From Vibrio gazogenes (GTDB lineage: Bacteria > Pseudomonadota > Gammaproteobacteria > Enterobacterales > Vibrionaceae): a DNA stretch of 64,000 bases. The position numbers and the translations under genes are program-made. The stretch is from contig NZ_CP092587.1 of the NCBI RefSeq assembly GCF_023920225.1, positions 434,001-498,000 of the forward strand, given 5' to 3'. A model generated the notes under the pieces. The model made no database searches and had not been told where the DNA came from. It worked only from the letters and a program-made list of their open reading frames with translations. Below are positions 39,843 through 50,078 of the stretch, piece by piece (within the stretch, counting starts at the first letter, position 1; each line of letters opens with the position of its first letter).

Positions 39843-40327
39843 TGACGGCTTTGGCAACGGTTGCTCAAGTGCATGAAAATGCTGGTGATTATCAGGTTGA
39901 ACTGAGTTGTCAGCAGCAGACCAGTTGTAGTCACTGTGAGTCATCTTCCAGTTGTGGCACAGGAATGGTTTCTAAAGCTATCGGTAAGAAAGTGTTGACT
40001 TGGCAGTTGCATACGTCCCAGCAAGTCAAAGCGGGTCAGGTTGTGGAAATCGGATTTCCTGAAAAAAGTCTATTGCAGTCTGCTGCTATTGTTTATCTTT
40101 TTCCTTTGTTCATGATGATTCTAGGCGGCGGAATTGGGCAGCTTTGGCTTGCACCACTACTTGGTGGTGGGGAGCCGTGGGTCATTGCCTGTACTATCTT
40201 ATTCACCGCTGGTGGCGTATGGATTGCCAAAATTCTGGCCCGTCGAATGGAAAAGCTATCTCTGGAAGAAGTTGTTTTGCTCCGGGTTTTAGGAGAGCCA
40301 ATTGTCAGTCATGATGTCTCAACGTGA
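39839..40327 (+). CDS. rseC: SoxR-reducing system protein RseC
   Basis: RseC is a small inner membrane protein with a cysteine-rich N-terminus (CQQQTSCSHCESSSSC, around residues 25-40) and two adjacent membrane segments (about 80-125). It is the last rse gene; in E. coli the family also affects the SoxR reducing system and thiamine synthesis. Length 162. It overlaps rseB by 4 bp. Confidence 0.93.
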   Translation: MMTALATVAQVHENAGDYQVELSCQQQTSCSHCESSSSCGTGMVSKAIGKKVLTWQLHTSQQVKAGQVVEIGFPEKSLLQSAAIVYLFPLFMMILGGGIGQLWLAPLLGGGEPWVIACTILFTAGGVWIAKILARRMEKLSLEEVVLLRVLGEPIVSHDVST

Positions 40328-40452
40328 TTTATGATGCGAATCCCTTTTAAATTGGGTAGAATCTGCCAACTTAAATGGAATAGAACCTGTATCTTTGAGA
40401 CGGTTTGTTCTTTTTCTTCTAAATATTAAAAGAGTTTAATCATCCCAAACCT

Positions 40453-42246
40453 ATGAAGCACATTCGTAACTTTTCGATTATCGCCCATATCGACCACGGT
40501 AAATCCACGCTTTCCGATCGCCTGATTCAGGTGTGTGGCGGCTTAACCAACCGTGAAATGGCAGAACAGGTTCTAGATTCAATGGATCTTGAGCGTGAAC
40601 GTGGTATTACCATTAAAGCTCAGAGTGTGACTCTGGACTACCTCGCCAAGGATGGAGAAACATACCAGCTCAACTTTATCGATACTCCCGGACACGTTGA
40701 CTTCTCTTATGAGGTCTCCCGTTCTCTCGCTTCGTGTGAAGGGGCTCTGTTGGTTGTCGATGCCGGACAAGGCGTTGAAGCGCAAACGCTCGCCAACTGC
40801 TATACCGCGATTGAAATGGATTTGGAAGTGGTTCCTGTCCTGAACAAGATCGACTTGCCAGCGGCAGAACCGGAACGGGTTGCTGAAGAAATCGAGGACA
40901 TTGTCGGCATTGATGCGATTGATGCTGTACGTTGTTCTGCGAAGACCGGAATCGGTGTCGATGATGTTCTGGAACGTATTGTTTCAGATATACCACCGCC
41001 GGAAGGGGATGTTGATGCCCCCTTGCAGGCCTTGATTATCGATTCTTGGTTTGACAATTATTTAGGTGTCGTGTCTTTGGTACGGATTAAAAATGGGATC
41101 CTGAAAAAGAACGATAAGATCAAAGTCATGAGTACCGGACAAACTTGGGGCGTTGATCGCCTCGGGATCTTTACACCGAAGCAGGTGGATACCGAGAAGT
41201 TAGGCACTGGCGAAGTGGGCTGGGTTGTCTGTGGTATCAAAGATATTCTCGGTGCACCGGTCGGGGATACGTTAACGCATGCAAAATATGGGAGTGAGAA
41301 GCCTCTCCCTGGATTTAAAAAAGTCAAACCGCAGGTTTATGCCGGATTATTCCCGGTTTCGTCGGATGAGTACGAAAACTTCCGCGATGCACTCGGAAAA
41401 CTCAGTCTCAACGATGCATCGTTATTTTATGAGCCGGAGACATCGGCAGCACTTGGTTTTGGTTTCCGTTGCGGTTTCCTTGGCATGCTGCACATGGAAA
41501 TTATCCAGGAGCGCTTAGAGCGGGAATATGATCTTGATTTGATTACAACCGCACCAACGGTTGTGTATCAGGTCGAGCAAACCGATGGTGAAGTGATTCA
41601 TATCGATAGTCCGGCTAAATTACCAGCGATAAACGATATCCATGAGATTCGTGAGCCGATCAGTCGTTGTAATATTCTTGTGCCTTCAGATTATCTGGGG
41701 AACGTCATTACACTCTGTGTCGATAAACGGGGTGTGCAGGTTGATATGGTCTACCACGGCAATCAGGTTGCTTTGACTTACGATATTCCGATGGCTGAAG
41801 TGGTTCTGGACTTTTTTGACCGCTTAAAATCAACTTCTCGCGGTTATGCTTCTCTGGATTATGCTTTCCAACGTTTTGAAACATCAGACATGGTGCGCGT
41901 TGATGTGTTGCTCAACAACGAGAAGGTGGATGCTTTGGCGATTATTACCCACAAAGCTCAGGCCCAGACACGCGGACGTCAGCTGGTTGAAAAAATGAAG
42001 GAATTCATTCCTCGGCAGATGTTTGATATTGCGATTCAGGCTGCAATCGGTAACCACATTATTGCACGTTCAACCGTGAAACAATTACGCAAAAACGTAC
42101 TGGCAAAATGTTACGGTGGTGACGTCAGCCGGAAGAAAAAACTGCTGAAGAAGCAGAAAGAAGGTAAAAAACGGATGAAACAGATTGGTAACGTCGAGTT
42201 ACCTCAAGAAGCGTTTTTAGCCATTCTCCATGTTGGCAAAGATTAA
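40453..42246 (+). CDS. lepA: Elongation factor 4 (LepA)
   Basis: LepA is a translational GTPase that acts on the ribosome during initiation or back-translocation. The 597 residues start with the G1 loop [14 protein letters not shown], then [14 protein letters not shown], and end in the LepA-specific C-terminal domain ([11 protein letters not shown] ... [20 protein letters not shown]). Gene order rseC-lepA-lepB-rnc-era is the conserved one. Confidence 0.97.
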   Translation: MKHIRNFSIIAHIDHGKSTLSDRLIQVCGGLTNREMAEQVLDSMDLERERGITIKAQSVTLDYLAKDGETYQLNFIDTPGHVDFSYEVSRSLASCEGALLVVDAGQGVEAQTLANCYTAIEMDLEVVPVLNKIDLPAAEPERVAEEIEDIVGIDAIDAVRCSAKTGIGVDDVLERIVSDIPPPEGDVDAPLQALIIDSWFDNYLGVVSLVRIKNGILKKNDKIKVMSTGQTWGVDRLGIFTPKQVDTEKLGTGEVGWVVCGIKDILGAPVGDTLTHAKYGSEKPLPGFKKVKPQVYAGLFPVSSDEYENFRDALGKLSLNDASLFYEPETSAALGFGFRCGFLGMLHMEIIQERLEREYDLDLITTAPTVVYQVEQTDGEVIHIDSPAKLPAINDIHEIREPISRCNILVPSDYLGNVITLCVDKRGVQVDMVYHGNQVALTYDIPMAEVVLDFFDRLKSTSRGYASLDYAFQRFETSDMVRVDVLLNNEKVDALAIITHKAQAQTRGRQLVEKMKEFIPRQMFDIAIQAAIGNHIIARSTVKQLRKNVLAKCYGGDVSRKKKLLKKQKEGKKRMKQIGNVELPQEAFLAILHVGKD

Positions 42247-42327
42247 TTGACCTTCTGTCCGTTGCACTATCCCCATGAGCTCAAGATGTCTTTTCAACAT
42301 GTTGAGTGACTTGGATATACACAGATC

Positions 42328-42360
42328 AAGTGAAAGAGTCTCGGTTCTTTCACTTTCGTA
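42328..42360 (+). terminator. Hairpin with T-rich tail between lepA and lepB
   Basis: AAGTGAAAGA (42328-42337) and TCTTTCACTT (42346-42355) form a 10-bp stem followed by TCGTATTTTT. It lies 25 bp before the lepB start, so it may act as a partial terminator or attenuator within the operon. Confidence 0.6.
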
Positions 42361-42380
42361 TTTTTAACAAAGGGAAGTTC

Positions 42381-43277
42381 ATGGCGAATACATTTTCACT
42401 CATACTAGTCATTGTGACGCTAGTGACAGGGATTATCTGGGCGCTTGAAAAGTTTGTCTGGGCGAAAAAACGCCAGCAAAAGCTCGATGAAATTCTGGCT
42501 CAGACCAAAGAGCTCGATCCATCCCTACAGCGTCAAGTTTTACCTCAGCCATGGTGGGTGGAAAATAGTGTTTCTATTTTTCCCGTCATTGCATTGGTTC
42601 TGATTGTTCGGTCATTTATTTTTGAACCGTTTCAGATCCCATCAGGGTCGATGAAACCGACATTGCTGATTGGTGATTTTATACTGGTTGAGAAATTTGC
42701 GTATGGCTTGAAAGATCCGGTGACACATACACAGTTTTTGGCTATCGGTAAACCAAAGCGTGGTGATATAGCTGTGTTCCGTTATCCTCCGGATCCGAGT
42801 GTCGATTATATTAAACGCGTTGTCGGATTACCGGGTGATATTGTTCGCTACAGTCCAGATAAGCGTATTTGTATTCAGCCGAAAGGCGCAACTGAATGTA
42901 AAATTGTGCCACAGTCGAACCGTGTTCGTAGTGATCTGAAATCGAATGTAGCACCGATGGAGCAACTCGATGAGCAACTGGGCCAAGTGAAGCACCATAT
43001 TCTGATTAATCCATGGCGGATGGATAACCCGATGAATTATAAACCTCGTCCGGGGGTGAATGAATGGGTTGTTCCTGAAGGGCACTATTTTATGATGGGT
43101 GACAATCGGGATAACAGCGCCGATAGCCGTTACTGGGGATTCGTTCCTGAAGCGAATCTGGTCGGTAAGGCTGTTGCGATATGGGTTAGTTTTGAGTTTA
43201 ACCGCTCGCCTGATAGCGTGTTACCATCATGGATTCCGACCGGAGTTCGCTTGAATCGGATTGGTCAGATTCATTAA
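42381..43277 (+). CDS. lepB: Signal peptidase I
   Basis: LepB removes Sec and Tat signal peptides in the inner membrane. The start at 42381 is supported by AAGGGAAG and gives 298 residues. Two N-terminal membrane segments flank a basic loop. The catalytic Ser90 (FQIPSGSMKPT) and Lys145 (DYIKRVVGLPGD) match E. coli Ser91 and Lys146. The box GDNRDNSADSRYWGFVP is present. An upstream in-frame ATG at 42306 would add an unlikely tail encoded in the intergenic hairpin. Confidence 0.96.
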   Translation: MANTFSLILVIVTLVTGIIWALEKFVWAKKRQQKLDEILAQTKELDPSLQRQVLPQPWWVENSVSIFPVIALVLIVRSFIFEPFQIPSGSMKPTLLIGDFILVEKFAYGLKDPVTHTQFLAIGKPKRGDIAVFRYPPDPSVDYIKRVVGLPGDIVRYSPDKRICIQPKGATECKIVPQSNRVRSDLKSNVAPMEQLDEQLGQVKHHILINPWRMDNPMNYKPRPGVNEWVVPEGHYFMMGDNRDNSADSRYWGFVPEANLVGKAVAIWVSFEFNRSPDSVLPSWIPTGVRLNRIGQIH

Positions 43278-43320
43278 TATTTACCGGATAATTGCGATTA
43301 TCAGGGGCATTTATTTAACC

Positions 43321-43342
43321 AGGCTGGTCAATAGATCAGCCT
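43321..43342 (+). other. Stem-loop upstream of rnc
   Basis: AGGCTGGTC, the loop AATA and GATCAGCCT pair over 9 bp (one G-T pair), about 18 bp before rnc. In E. coli RNase III cuts a hairpin in its own leader; this short one could play that role or simply be an intercistronic structure. Confidence 0.45.
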
Positions 43343-43359
43343 TTCAATATTGAGAAATC

Positions 43360-44037
43360 ATGAATTCTCCAACATATCAACTTGAGAAAAAAATAGGGTA
43401 TCAGTTCAATGATGGCGCGGTACTGGAACTTGCACTGACACACCGAAGTGCGAATGGTCATCATAACGAGCGTCTTGAATTTCTGGGCGATTCAATTTTA
43501 AGTTTTGTCATCGCAGATGAGCTTTATCACCGTTTTCCGAAGAGTAACGAAGGTGACATGAGCCGGATGCGTGCGACGCTTGTCCGAGGGAACACGCTGG
43601 CTGAGCTGGCTCGGGAGTTTGAGCTGGGAGATTACTTAAAATTAGGTCCAGGGGAATTGAAAAGTGGTGGTTTTCGCCGCGATTCAATTCTTGCCGATGC
43701 CGTTGAAGCGATCATTGGCGCCATTTATTTGGATAGTGATATCGAGTCGATCCGACGGATCATTTTAGACTGGTATCAGACGCGTTTGGACGCGATTCAG
43801 CCCGGGGTGTCGCAAAAAGATCCCAAAACTCGGCTGCAAGAGTACCTGCAAGGCAGAAGAAAACCGCTTCCTGTTTATACAGTGACTAAGATTAAAGGTG
43901 AGGCACACAACCAAGAGTTTACTGTGTCATGTGAAGTCGCGGGTATTGGAATGCCTGTTATCGGAAAAGGCACCAGCCGCCGCAAGGCAGAACAAGCGGC
44001 TGCAGAGCTAGCACTAGAGCAATTGAATAATGGCTGA
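43360..44037 (+). CDS. rnc: Ribonuclease III
   Basis: RNase III cleaves double-stranded RNA, including rRNA precursors. The 225 residues contain the signature [11 protein letters not shown], the second acidic cluster [14 protein letters not shown], and a C-terminal double-stranded RNA-binding domain (about 155-225, ending [21 protein letters not shown]). It overlaps era by 8 bp, the conserved translationally coupled pair. Confidence 0.97.
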   Translation: MNSPTYQLEKKIGYQFNDGAVLELALTHRSANGHHNERLEFLGDSILSFVIADELYHRFPKSNEGDMSRMRATLVRGNTLAELAREFELGDYLKLGPGELKSGGFRRDSILADAVEAIIGAIYLDSDIESIRRIILDWYQTRLDAIQPGVSQKDPKTRLQEYLQGRRKPLPVYTVTKIKGEAHNQEFTVSCEVAGIGMPVIGKGTSRRKAEQAAAELALEQLNNG

Positions 44038-44995
44038 TAAAGAATTTGATATTGATGCTTTCTTTGCATCAGAAAGTCAGGAAGAGAGTAAACCAGAGAA
44101 TCAACATTGTGGTTTTGTGGCGATTGTCGGACGACCTAATGTCGGTAAATCTACCTTACTGAACCAGCTACTGGGACAGAAAATTTCGATAACATCGCGT
44201 AAGCCGCAGACGACACGCCATCGAATTATGGGCGTCGATACAGATGGGGATTATCAGGCCATCTATGTCGATACACCGGGATTGCATATTGAAGAAAAAC
44301 GAGCGATTAACCGTCTCATGAACCGTGCTGCAAGCAGCTCACTCAGTGATGTTAATTTGGTTCTTTTTCTGGTCGAAGGCACACACTGGACCAAAGATGA
44401 TGAGATGGTGTTTACCAAGCTGCATAAAGCAGGTTTTCCGGTCATTCTTTGTGTCAATAAAGTCGATAACGTCAAAGACCGTAATGAAGTGATGTTGCAC
44501 ATGTACGAACTGTCTACCAAGATGGATTTTGTTGATGTGATTCCCATTTCTGCAAAACATGGTAAAAATATTGATGCGATTCGCCATCATGTTCGTGACC
44601 ATCTTCCTCAAGCGGTTCACCATTTCCCGAGTGAATATGTAACTGATCGTTCGCAACGCTTTATGGCGTCAGAGATCCTCCGGGAAAAAATCATGCGTTT
44701 TACCGGAGAGGAACTCCCTTATTCGGTGACGGTCGATATTGAACGGTTTGATTACAACCCGGAAACCGATGGTTTTCATATCAATGGCTTGATTTTGGTC
44801 GAGCGGATTGGTCAGAAGAAAATGATCATCGGTAAAGGGGGCGAAAAAATTAAAACGATAGGTCGTGAAGCCCGTCTTGATATGGAAGCGTTATTTGGTC
44901 GTAAAGTCTATCTGGAAACTTGGGTCAAAGTGAAATCCGGTTGGGCTGATGATGAAAGAGCACTGAGAAGTCTGGGATATATTGACGATCTATAG
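44030..44995 (+). CDS. era: GTPase Era
   Basis: Era binds the 3' end of 16S rRNA and helps assemble the 30S subunit. The 321 residues comprise a GTPase domain with [13 protein letters not shown], the VDTPGLH and NKVD motifs, and a C-terminal KH domain with [17 protein letters not shown]. An acidic N-terminal extension of about 25 residues precedes the G domain, as in several vibrio homologues. Confidence 0.96.
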   Translation: MADKEFDIDAFFASESQEESKPENQHCGFVAIVGRPNVGKSTLLNQLLGQKISITSRKPQTTRHRIMGVDTDGDYQAIYVDTPGLHIEEKRAINRLMNRAASSSLSDVNLVLFLVEGTHWTKDDEMVFTKLHKAGFPVILCVNKVDNVKDRNEVMLHMYELSTKMDFVDVIPISAKHGKNIDAIRHHVRDHLPQAVHHFPSEYVTDRSQRFMASEILREKIMRFTGEELPYSVTVDIERFDYNPETDGFHINGLILVERIGQKKMIIGKGGEKIKTIGREARLDMEALFGRKVYLETWVKVKSGWADDERALRSLGYIDDL

Positions 44996-45085
44996 TGAGA
45001 TGACTTTCTCTTGTCGCGGGGCCCGAGTGTCATTGGAGATAAGATCTACAGCCCCTGAGGTTACCCCCTCAGAGAGATAGGAATG

Positions 45086-45817
45086 ATGTCAGAGAACCAA
45101 CTTCAGCGTTGTTTTGTTTTACATCGACGCTCATATAGTGAAAGTAGCCTGATTATCGATGTCTTTACTGAAGAATTCGGGCGAATGACTTTACTGTCTA
45201 AAGGTGCGCGACGCATCCGTTCTCCGCTAAAAGGTGTGTTGCAACCCTTTGTGCCACTGTTTCTGAAATGGTCGGGGAAGGGGACGATGCGCACATTACG
45301 TCAGGCCGAGCCGATCAGTCTGGGTTTACCTTTGACAGGCATTCATTTATATTCAGCGTTATATGTCAATGAATTACTGGCACGACTCATCCCTTCAGAA
45401 GTTCCCTTACCGGGGCTTTTTTATGATTATCTGCAAGTATTGACCGAACTGGCACAGTCATCGAACCCGGAGCCGGCGCTACGGCGTTTTGAACTCTCGC
45501 TGCTGGCTTGTTTGGGTTATGGCGTCGATTTTTTGCATTGTGCCGGCAGCGGAGAACCGGTTGTTCCGACGATGACTTATCGATATCGGGAACAAAAAGG
45601 ATTTATAGCTTCCGTTCGCAAAGATAATCTGACCTTTGTGGGAGAAGAGTTGATAGCAATTAGTGAACGACGCTTCACGACACAAGCACAGTTACAGGCG
45701 GCCAAACGGTTTACCCGGATAGCACTCAAACCTTATCTGGGGGCAAAACCACTCAAAAGCCGAGAACTGTTCATTTCTCAAATTGGTATTTCGAGAGCAC
45801 GGAGTAAAGGAACATGA
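45086..45817 (+). CDS. recO: DNA repair protein RecO
   Basis: RecO mediates RecA loading at SSB-coated gaps with RecR. The protein begins [21 protein letters not shown], the OB-fold N-terminus, followed by a helical middle and C-terminal domain; 243 residues. ATG 45086 is taken; ATG 45083 directly before it is possible. A small hairpin (CTGAGG/CCTCAG, 45055-45072) lies just before the ribosome-binding site. The end overlaps pdxJ by 4 bp. Confidence 0.93.
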   Translation: MSENQLQRCFVLHRRSYSESSLIIDVFTEEFGRMTLLSKGARRIRSPLKGVLQPFVPLFLKWSGKGTMRTLRQAEPISLGLPLTGIHLYSALYVNELLARLIPSEVPLPGLFYDYLQVLTELAQSSNPEPALRRFELSLLACLGYGVDFLHCAGSGEPVVPTMTYRYREQKGFIASVRKDNLTFVGEELIAISERRFTTQAQLQAAKRFTRIALKPYLGAKPLKSRELFISQIGISRARSKGT

Positions 45818-46545
45818 GCGCAATTCTTTTAGGCGTTAATATCGATCATATTGCAACATTACGGAATGCACGTGGGACTAAATACCCTGATCCGGTTCAT
45901 GCAGCTGAGGTTGCTGAACGTGCTGGCGCCGATGGGATCACGATTCATTTGAGAGAAGATCGTCGCCATATTCTTGATCGTGATGTCAAAATTTTAAGAG
46001 AGACACTACAAACCCGGATGAATTTAGAAATGGCCGTCACGGATGAAATGGTGGCTATCGCGCTAGAGGTTTGTCCTGATTATGTTTGTCTCGTTCCTGA
46101 GAAGCGAGAGGAATTAACCACCGAAGGTGGTCTGGACGTGTTAGGGCAACTTGAGAAAGTTAAAGCCGCTACTCACAAGTTAACTGAAGCTGGTATCAAA
46201 GTGTCGCTTTTCATCGATGCTGATAAAGAACAGATTGATGCAGCCAAGGCATGTGGGGCGCCTTACGTTGAGTTACATACGGGGCATTATGCCGATGCTG
46301 AAACCTCTGCGGCTCAGCAAGATGAGTTGAAGAAAATTTCCGCAGCAGCCAGTTATGCCAATGATATCGGTCTGATCGTCAATGCCGGTCACGGTTTGAC
46401 TTACCATAATGTTGCTGCCATTGCTGCAATGCCGGAGATCCACGAACTGAATATCGGCCATTCGATTATTGGTCGTGCCGTTTTTGACGGGCTTGCCAAG
46501 GCTGTGGCAGATATGAAGACCTTAATGATAGAGGCCCGGCGCTAA
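45814..46545 (+). CDS. pdxJ: Pyridoxine 5'-phosphate synthase
   Basis: PdxJ condenses 3-amino-2-oxopropyl phosphate with deoxyxylulose 5-phosphate to form pyridoxine 5'-phosphate, the last step of de novo vitamin B6 synthesis. The 243-residue TIM barrel shows [24 protein letters not shown] and [12 protein letters not shown]. It overlaps recO by 4 bp and is followed 3 bp later by acpS. Confidence 0.97.
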   Translation: MSAILLGVNIDHIATLRNARGTKYPDPVHAAEVAERAGADGITIHLREDRRHILDRDVKILRETLQTRMNLEMAVTDEMVAIALEVCPDYVCLVPEKREELTTEGGLDVLGQLEKVKAATHKLTEAGIKVSLFIDADKEQIDAAKACGAPYVELHTGHYADAETSAAQQDELKKISAAASYANDIGLIVNAGHGLTYHNVAAIAAMPEIHELNIGHSIIGRAVFDGLAKAVADMKTLMIEARR

Positions 46546-46548
46546 TTT

Positions 46549-46941
46549 ATGGCAGTTGTCGGCTTTGGCACTGATATTGTCGAAATCGAGCGGATCGCGG
46601 CGGCGATTTCCAGAAATGGAGATGCTTTTGCGCAGCGTATTCTGAGCGAGAGTGAGTTTGCAATTTATACGCAGAGTAAAAAACCGGAGCGGTTTTTAGC
46701 GAAACGGTTTGCAGTCAAAGAAGCCGCCTCAAAAGCATTGGGAACCGGGATTGCACAAGGTGTTTCACTGCATGATTTTACTGTGTTGAATGATGAACTC
46801 GGTAAACCATGGTTACAGTTGAGTGGTAAAGCCGAAGAATTTGCTCAGTCATATGGCGTGAACGCCATTCACCTTTCGATATCAGATGAGCGACGCTACG
46901 CCGTCGCTTCCGTGATTCTTGAAAACAACTCAGGCCATTGA
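46549..46941 (+). CDS. acpS: Holo-acyl carrier protein synthase
   Basis: AcpS transfers the phosphopantetheine arm from CoA to apo-ACP. The 130 residues carry [10 protein letters not shown] with the metal-binding Asp near the N-terminus and [20 protein letters not shown] with the catalytic Glu. It is the last gene of the rnc-era-recO-pdxJ-acpS string and ends just 2 bp from the convergent barA stop. Confidence 0.96.
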   Translation: MAVVGFGTDIVEIERIAAAISRNGDAFAQRILSESEFAIYTQSKKPERFLAKRFAVKEAASKALGTGIAQGVSLHDFTVLNDELGKPWLQLSGKAEEFAQSYGVNAIHLSISDERRYAVASVILENNSGH

Positions 46942-46943
46942 TT

Positions 46944-49733
46944 TCAGGCCATTAAGCGTTGTGCGGCTTCAGCTACTTTTGTCATCTCATCTTGCAATTC
47001 GAATAGTTCAGGCTCAAGGTCTTTGATGGCCGTGCCTGAACGCAGTGATTGTTCCAGCGTGGCACAGATTTTCCTTAATCTGGGAACTCCGGTATAGGAA
47101 CAGCTGCCATGGAGCTTATGGATATGATGAAGTAATGCTTCCTGATCCGATTCACCATTCAAAGACAATTCAATGATCTGATGAACTTCTGGGATCGAGT
47201 CAACCAACATCGTCAGCATATCTTTGGCTAAATCTTCTTTATTTGCTGCTTGTTTTAAAGCCATATGCCAGTCAATCACCGAGGATGGTGATGATGTTGG
47301 CTGTGTGTTATCAACATCAGCAGATTGCGAATGAACGACTGGCGATGCATCTTGTTGCGACCGTTGTGGCTGAGGATTCCAATGCACCAAAACCTGTTGC
47401 AACACATGTTCATCTATCGGTTTAGTCAGATAATCGTCCATGCCTTCATTGAGCAAACGATCCCGTTCTCCCACCATCGCGTGGGCGGTGACGGCAATGA
47501 TCGGTGTGGTTGTGTTGAGCGGTAATTTCTTGATTTCCTGGCAGGCGGTGACCCCATCCATTTTAGGCATCTGAATATCCATGAAGATAATGTCGAACTT
47601 CTGGCGTGTGGCGATCTCGACTGCTTCTTCTCCGTTGGTACAGCTAATTACGGTGTCCACCCTTTCCTGTAATAGTGCTGTGATCAACTTCAGGTTCGCG
47701 GGGTTATCGTCGACAGCCATGACGGTTAACGGCATCTTCTCAATTGACGTTGAAAGCGTGTTCTCTTCCCGGAAAGCAGAGAGCTCAGGATGAATATCCA
47801 GCATGAGCTGTAATAGTTTTTTACGTGCGAGTGGTTTGGTAAGGCACTTGATCGGATACTGCGTCATCAGGTGATCCGCCAGTGCCAGTTCGGTACTCGG
47901 GATCCCGATTAAAACATGTTCAGAACATGCTACCGCTTGTTTTACCAGCGCTTCCGCTTCTTCGGATACCAACTTCTGGGTCGGTGAGAAATTGAGAATC
48001 ACGTAATCTGACTGAGGTGGATTGTCCGGGAAAGTGGTCATGTAGTTAACGCGTAAGCCAGATTGCGTCAGGGTTTGTTGTAAGATAGAAGCAGACTGCA
48101 TGTGTGACTCGATCAACAGGACTTCTTTACCTGCCAGTTGTTTTTGCGTGTACCACTCACCCATCATGATATCGGTCGGATGGAGGCGAATGGTGAACCA
48201 GAACGTTGAACCGCGGTGCAGACGGCTGGTCAGACTGATTTCGCCCCCCATTTGACTGACTAGTTTTTGGGTGATGACTAATCCAAGCCCTGTGCCGCCA
48301 TAACGGCGGGAGATACTGGCATCAGCCTGACTAAATGCCTGGAATAACTGTGCTTGTTGTCGTTCTGAAATACCAATCCCTGTATCCCGAACCATAAATT
48401 GGAGCTCAACCAAATCATCCCGGACCGAACGAAGCTCGACACTGATGTCAATATTCCCTCGTTCCGTAAACTTAATCGAGTTACCGACAAGATTGGTAAT
48501 CACTTGCTGGATTCTCAGTGGATCGCCGACCAGACCGACCGGAATCTTCTGATCAACTTTTAGGTTGATTTCCAACCCTTTTTCATGCGCGCTGGTTGCC
48601 AGCAGATCGACGACTTCTTCGAGATTTTCTTGCAATTCAAACGGAACATTTTCGAGTGCCAGTTTACCGGCCTCCAGTTTGGAGAAGTCCAAAATGTCAT
48701 TAATAATCGTCAAGAGGTTATTTGCTGAACGTTCAATGGTTTGCAGGTAATCTTTCTGGCTATTGGTGAGTTGGGTTTTTAGAATTTGTCGGGTGAAGCC
48801 AATCACACCATTCAATGGCGTTCTTAACTCATGAGACATATTGGCCAGAAACTCAGATTTTACACGGGCAGCTTCCTGAGCCCGTTTTTTAGCGATATCC
48901 AGCTCAACGTTTTGGATTTCAAGTTGTTCGAGTGTCTCTCTTAGATCAGAGGTCGCTTGATCAATGCTATGTTGCATCTCGACATGGTACTCCGACAGAG
49001 AAACCGCCATGGCATTGATCCCTTTTTTCAGCTCATCCAGTTCGCCATGCATTTCTCCCTCAATGCGAACATCCAGATGCCCGCGTCGAATCCGGTCCAA
49101 CATATTTTTCATATGGGTAATCGGCCGGGTGACATCATGGAGTAAACGGAATGCGAAAACACCGGAAAGTGCCAAGCCCAGAATCAAGACTAAAATCGCG
49201 GAAAAAATTTCCTGATATTGCTGGAGCCTCAGCGATGAGAGATCGAGTTCAATGACAATGTAGCCAAGGACCGGTAAGGTTTCGGCATTGGCTCTACCGT
49301 CAATCAGCCGACTCTCAGCCAGAATCGGCGTGCGAAGAATTAAGGTATTGTTATCCTTCATTTCCGAGCTACCCAAAATTGGAATGGGCTTGTCTTTCGG
49401 ATAAGTCAGCGATTCGAAATCAGGATGGAAGTTAGACGTGACGAATAGTTCATGGTGTTTGTCGAAAACCGCGATACTCCGGACAAATTGAGAATTCTTG
49501 CGGTGTGCATAACTGATGATTCGTCTGACCGATTCTCGGCTATGCTTTTCTAACCCTTCTTCACTCGCGATAGCCAGCGGCTCGATGATATTTGAGCCGG
49601 CATGAATCACCTGAGACTCAAGATCGTGGTAACGATTATAAGAAAAAAATGCACTTAACAGCAGGCCGATGATGAGGGTCGGTGCCAGCGTGAGTGTGAT
49701 GACGCGAGTGCGCAAGCCATATTTGGTGGTCAT
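46944..49733 (-). CDS. barA: Hybrid sensor histidine kinase BarA
   Basis: BarA phosphorylates the response regulator UvrY/VarA, controlling the Csr small RNAs and carbon metabolism. The 929 residues contain two membrane segments (about 10-30 and 175-195) around a sensor region, HAMP (about 195-250), HisKA with His301 (NMSHELRTPLNG), an HATPase domain (DTGIGIS, GGTGLGL), a receiver with Asp719 (FDIIFMDIQMPKMDG) and a C-terminal HPt domain with His872 (HIHKLHGSCSYTG). All phospho-relay residues are present. Confidence 0.95.
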   Translation of the reverse strand: MTTKYGLRTRVITLTLAPTLIIGLLLSAFFSYNRYHDLESQVIHAGSNIIEPLAIASEEGLEKHSRESVRRIISYAHRKNSQFVRSIAVFDKHHELFVTSNFHPDFESLTYPKDKPIPILGSSEMKDNNTLILRTPILAESRLIDGRANAETLPVLGYIVIELDLSSLRLQQYQEIFSAILVLILGLALSGVFAFRLLHDVTRPITHMKNMLDRIRRGHLDVRIEGEMHGELDELKKGINAMAVSLSEYHVEMQHSIDQATSDLRETLEQLEIQNVELDIAKKRAQEAARVKSEFLANMSHELRTPLNGVIGFTRQILKTQLTNSQKDYLQTIERSANNLLTIINDILDFSKLEAGKLALENVPFELQENLEEVVDLLATSAHEKGLEINLKVDQKIPVGLVGDPLRIQQVITNLVGNSIKFTERGNIDISVELRSVRDDLVELQFMVRDTGIGISERQQAQLFQAFSQADASISRRYGGTGLGLVITQKLVSQMGGEISLTSRLHRGSTFWFTIRLHPTDIMMGEWYTQKQLAGKEVLLIESHMQSASILQQTLTQSGLRVNYMTTFPDNPPQSDYVILNFSPTQKLVSEEAEALVKQAVACSEHVLIGIPSTELALADHLMTQYPIKCLTKPLARKKLLQLMLDIHPELSAFREENTLSTSIEKMPLTVMAVDDNPANLKLITALLQERVDTVISCTNGEEAVEIATRQKFDIIFMDIQMPKMDGVTACQEIKKLPLNTTTPIIAVTAHAMVGERDRLLNEGMDDYLTKPIDEHVLQQVLVHWNPQPQRSQQDASPVVHSQSADVDNTQPTSSPSSVIDWHMALKQAANKEDLAKDMLTMLVDSIPEVHQIIELSLNGESDQEALLHHIHKLHGSCSYTGVPRLRKICATLEQSLRSGTAIKDLEPELFELQDEMTKVAEAAQRLMA

Positions 49734-50078
49734 GAGTCTCTAATTATCATAATGAAGATCAGAAATAACGCATCGAATCATGCACTTTTCTGCTTTTGGT
49801 TGAGGTTTTCTTCCGTCACGGAGAAGCTTTATTTGAGTTGCTAGCTTAATCAAGTCATCGACAATTCACAATTTATTCTTGTTAAGAATAGTGAGGATTT
49901 CACGAAATTTTATGCCGTTTGATTGTCCGTTTTTTTCTCAGCGGATTATTTGCTAAACATCGTGATGTGGATATGGGAAAATAGCAAAAAATTTGCAAGT
50001 CTCTACTGTGATATCGACGGCTCGAACGGGCAGGGGTAACACGGTATTCGGCAACATCACAAGCGGTAATGTATTTAT
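49734..50078. other. barA-rlmD divergent region
   Basis: 345 bp without a gene, with promoters presumably in both directions. No operator or structure stood out. Confidence 0.4.

Noticed and set aside
46942..46943. Search for a terminator between acpS and convergent barA
   Set aside because: Only 2 bp separate the stop codons and no hairpin with a T-run was seen across the ends; any terminator must lie in coding sequence and cannot be supported.
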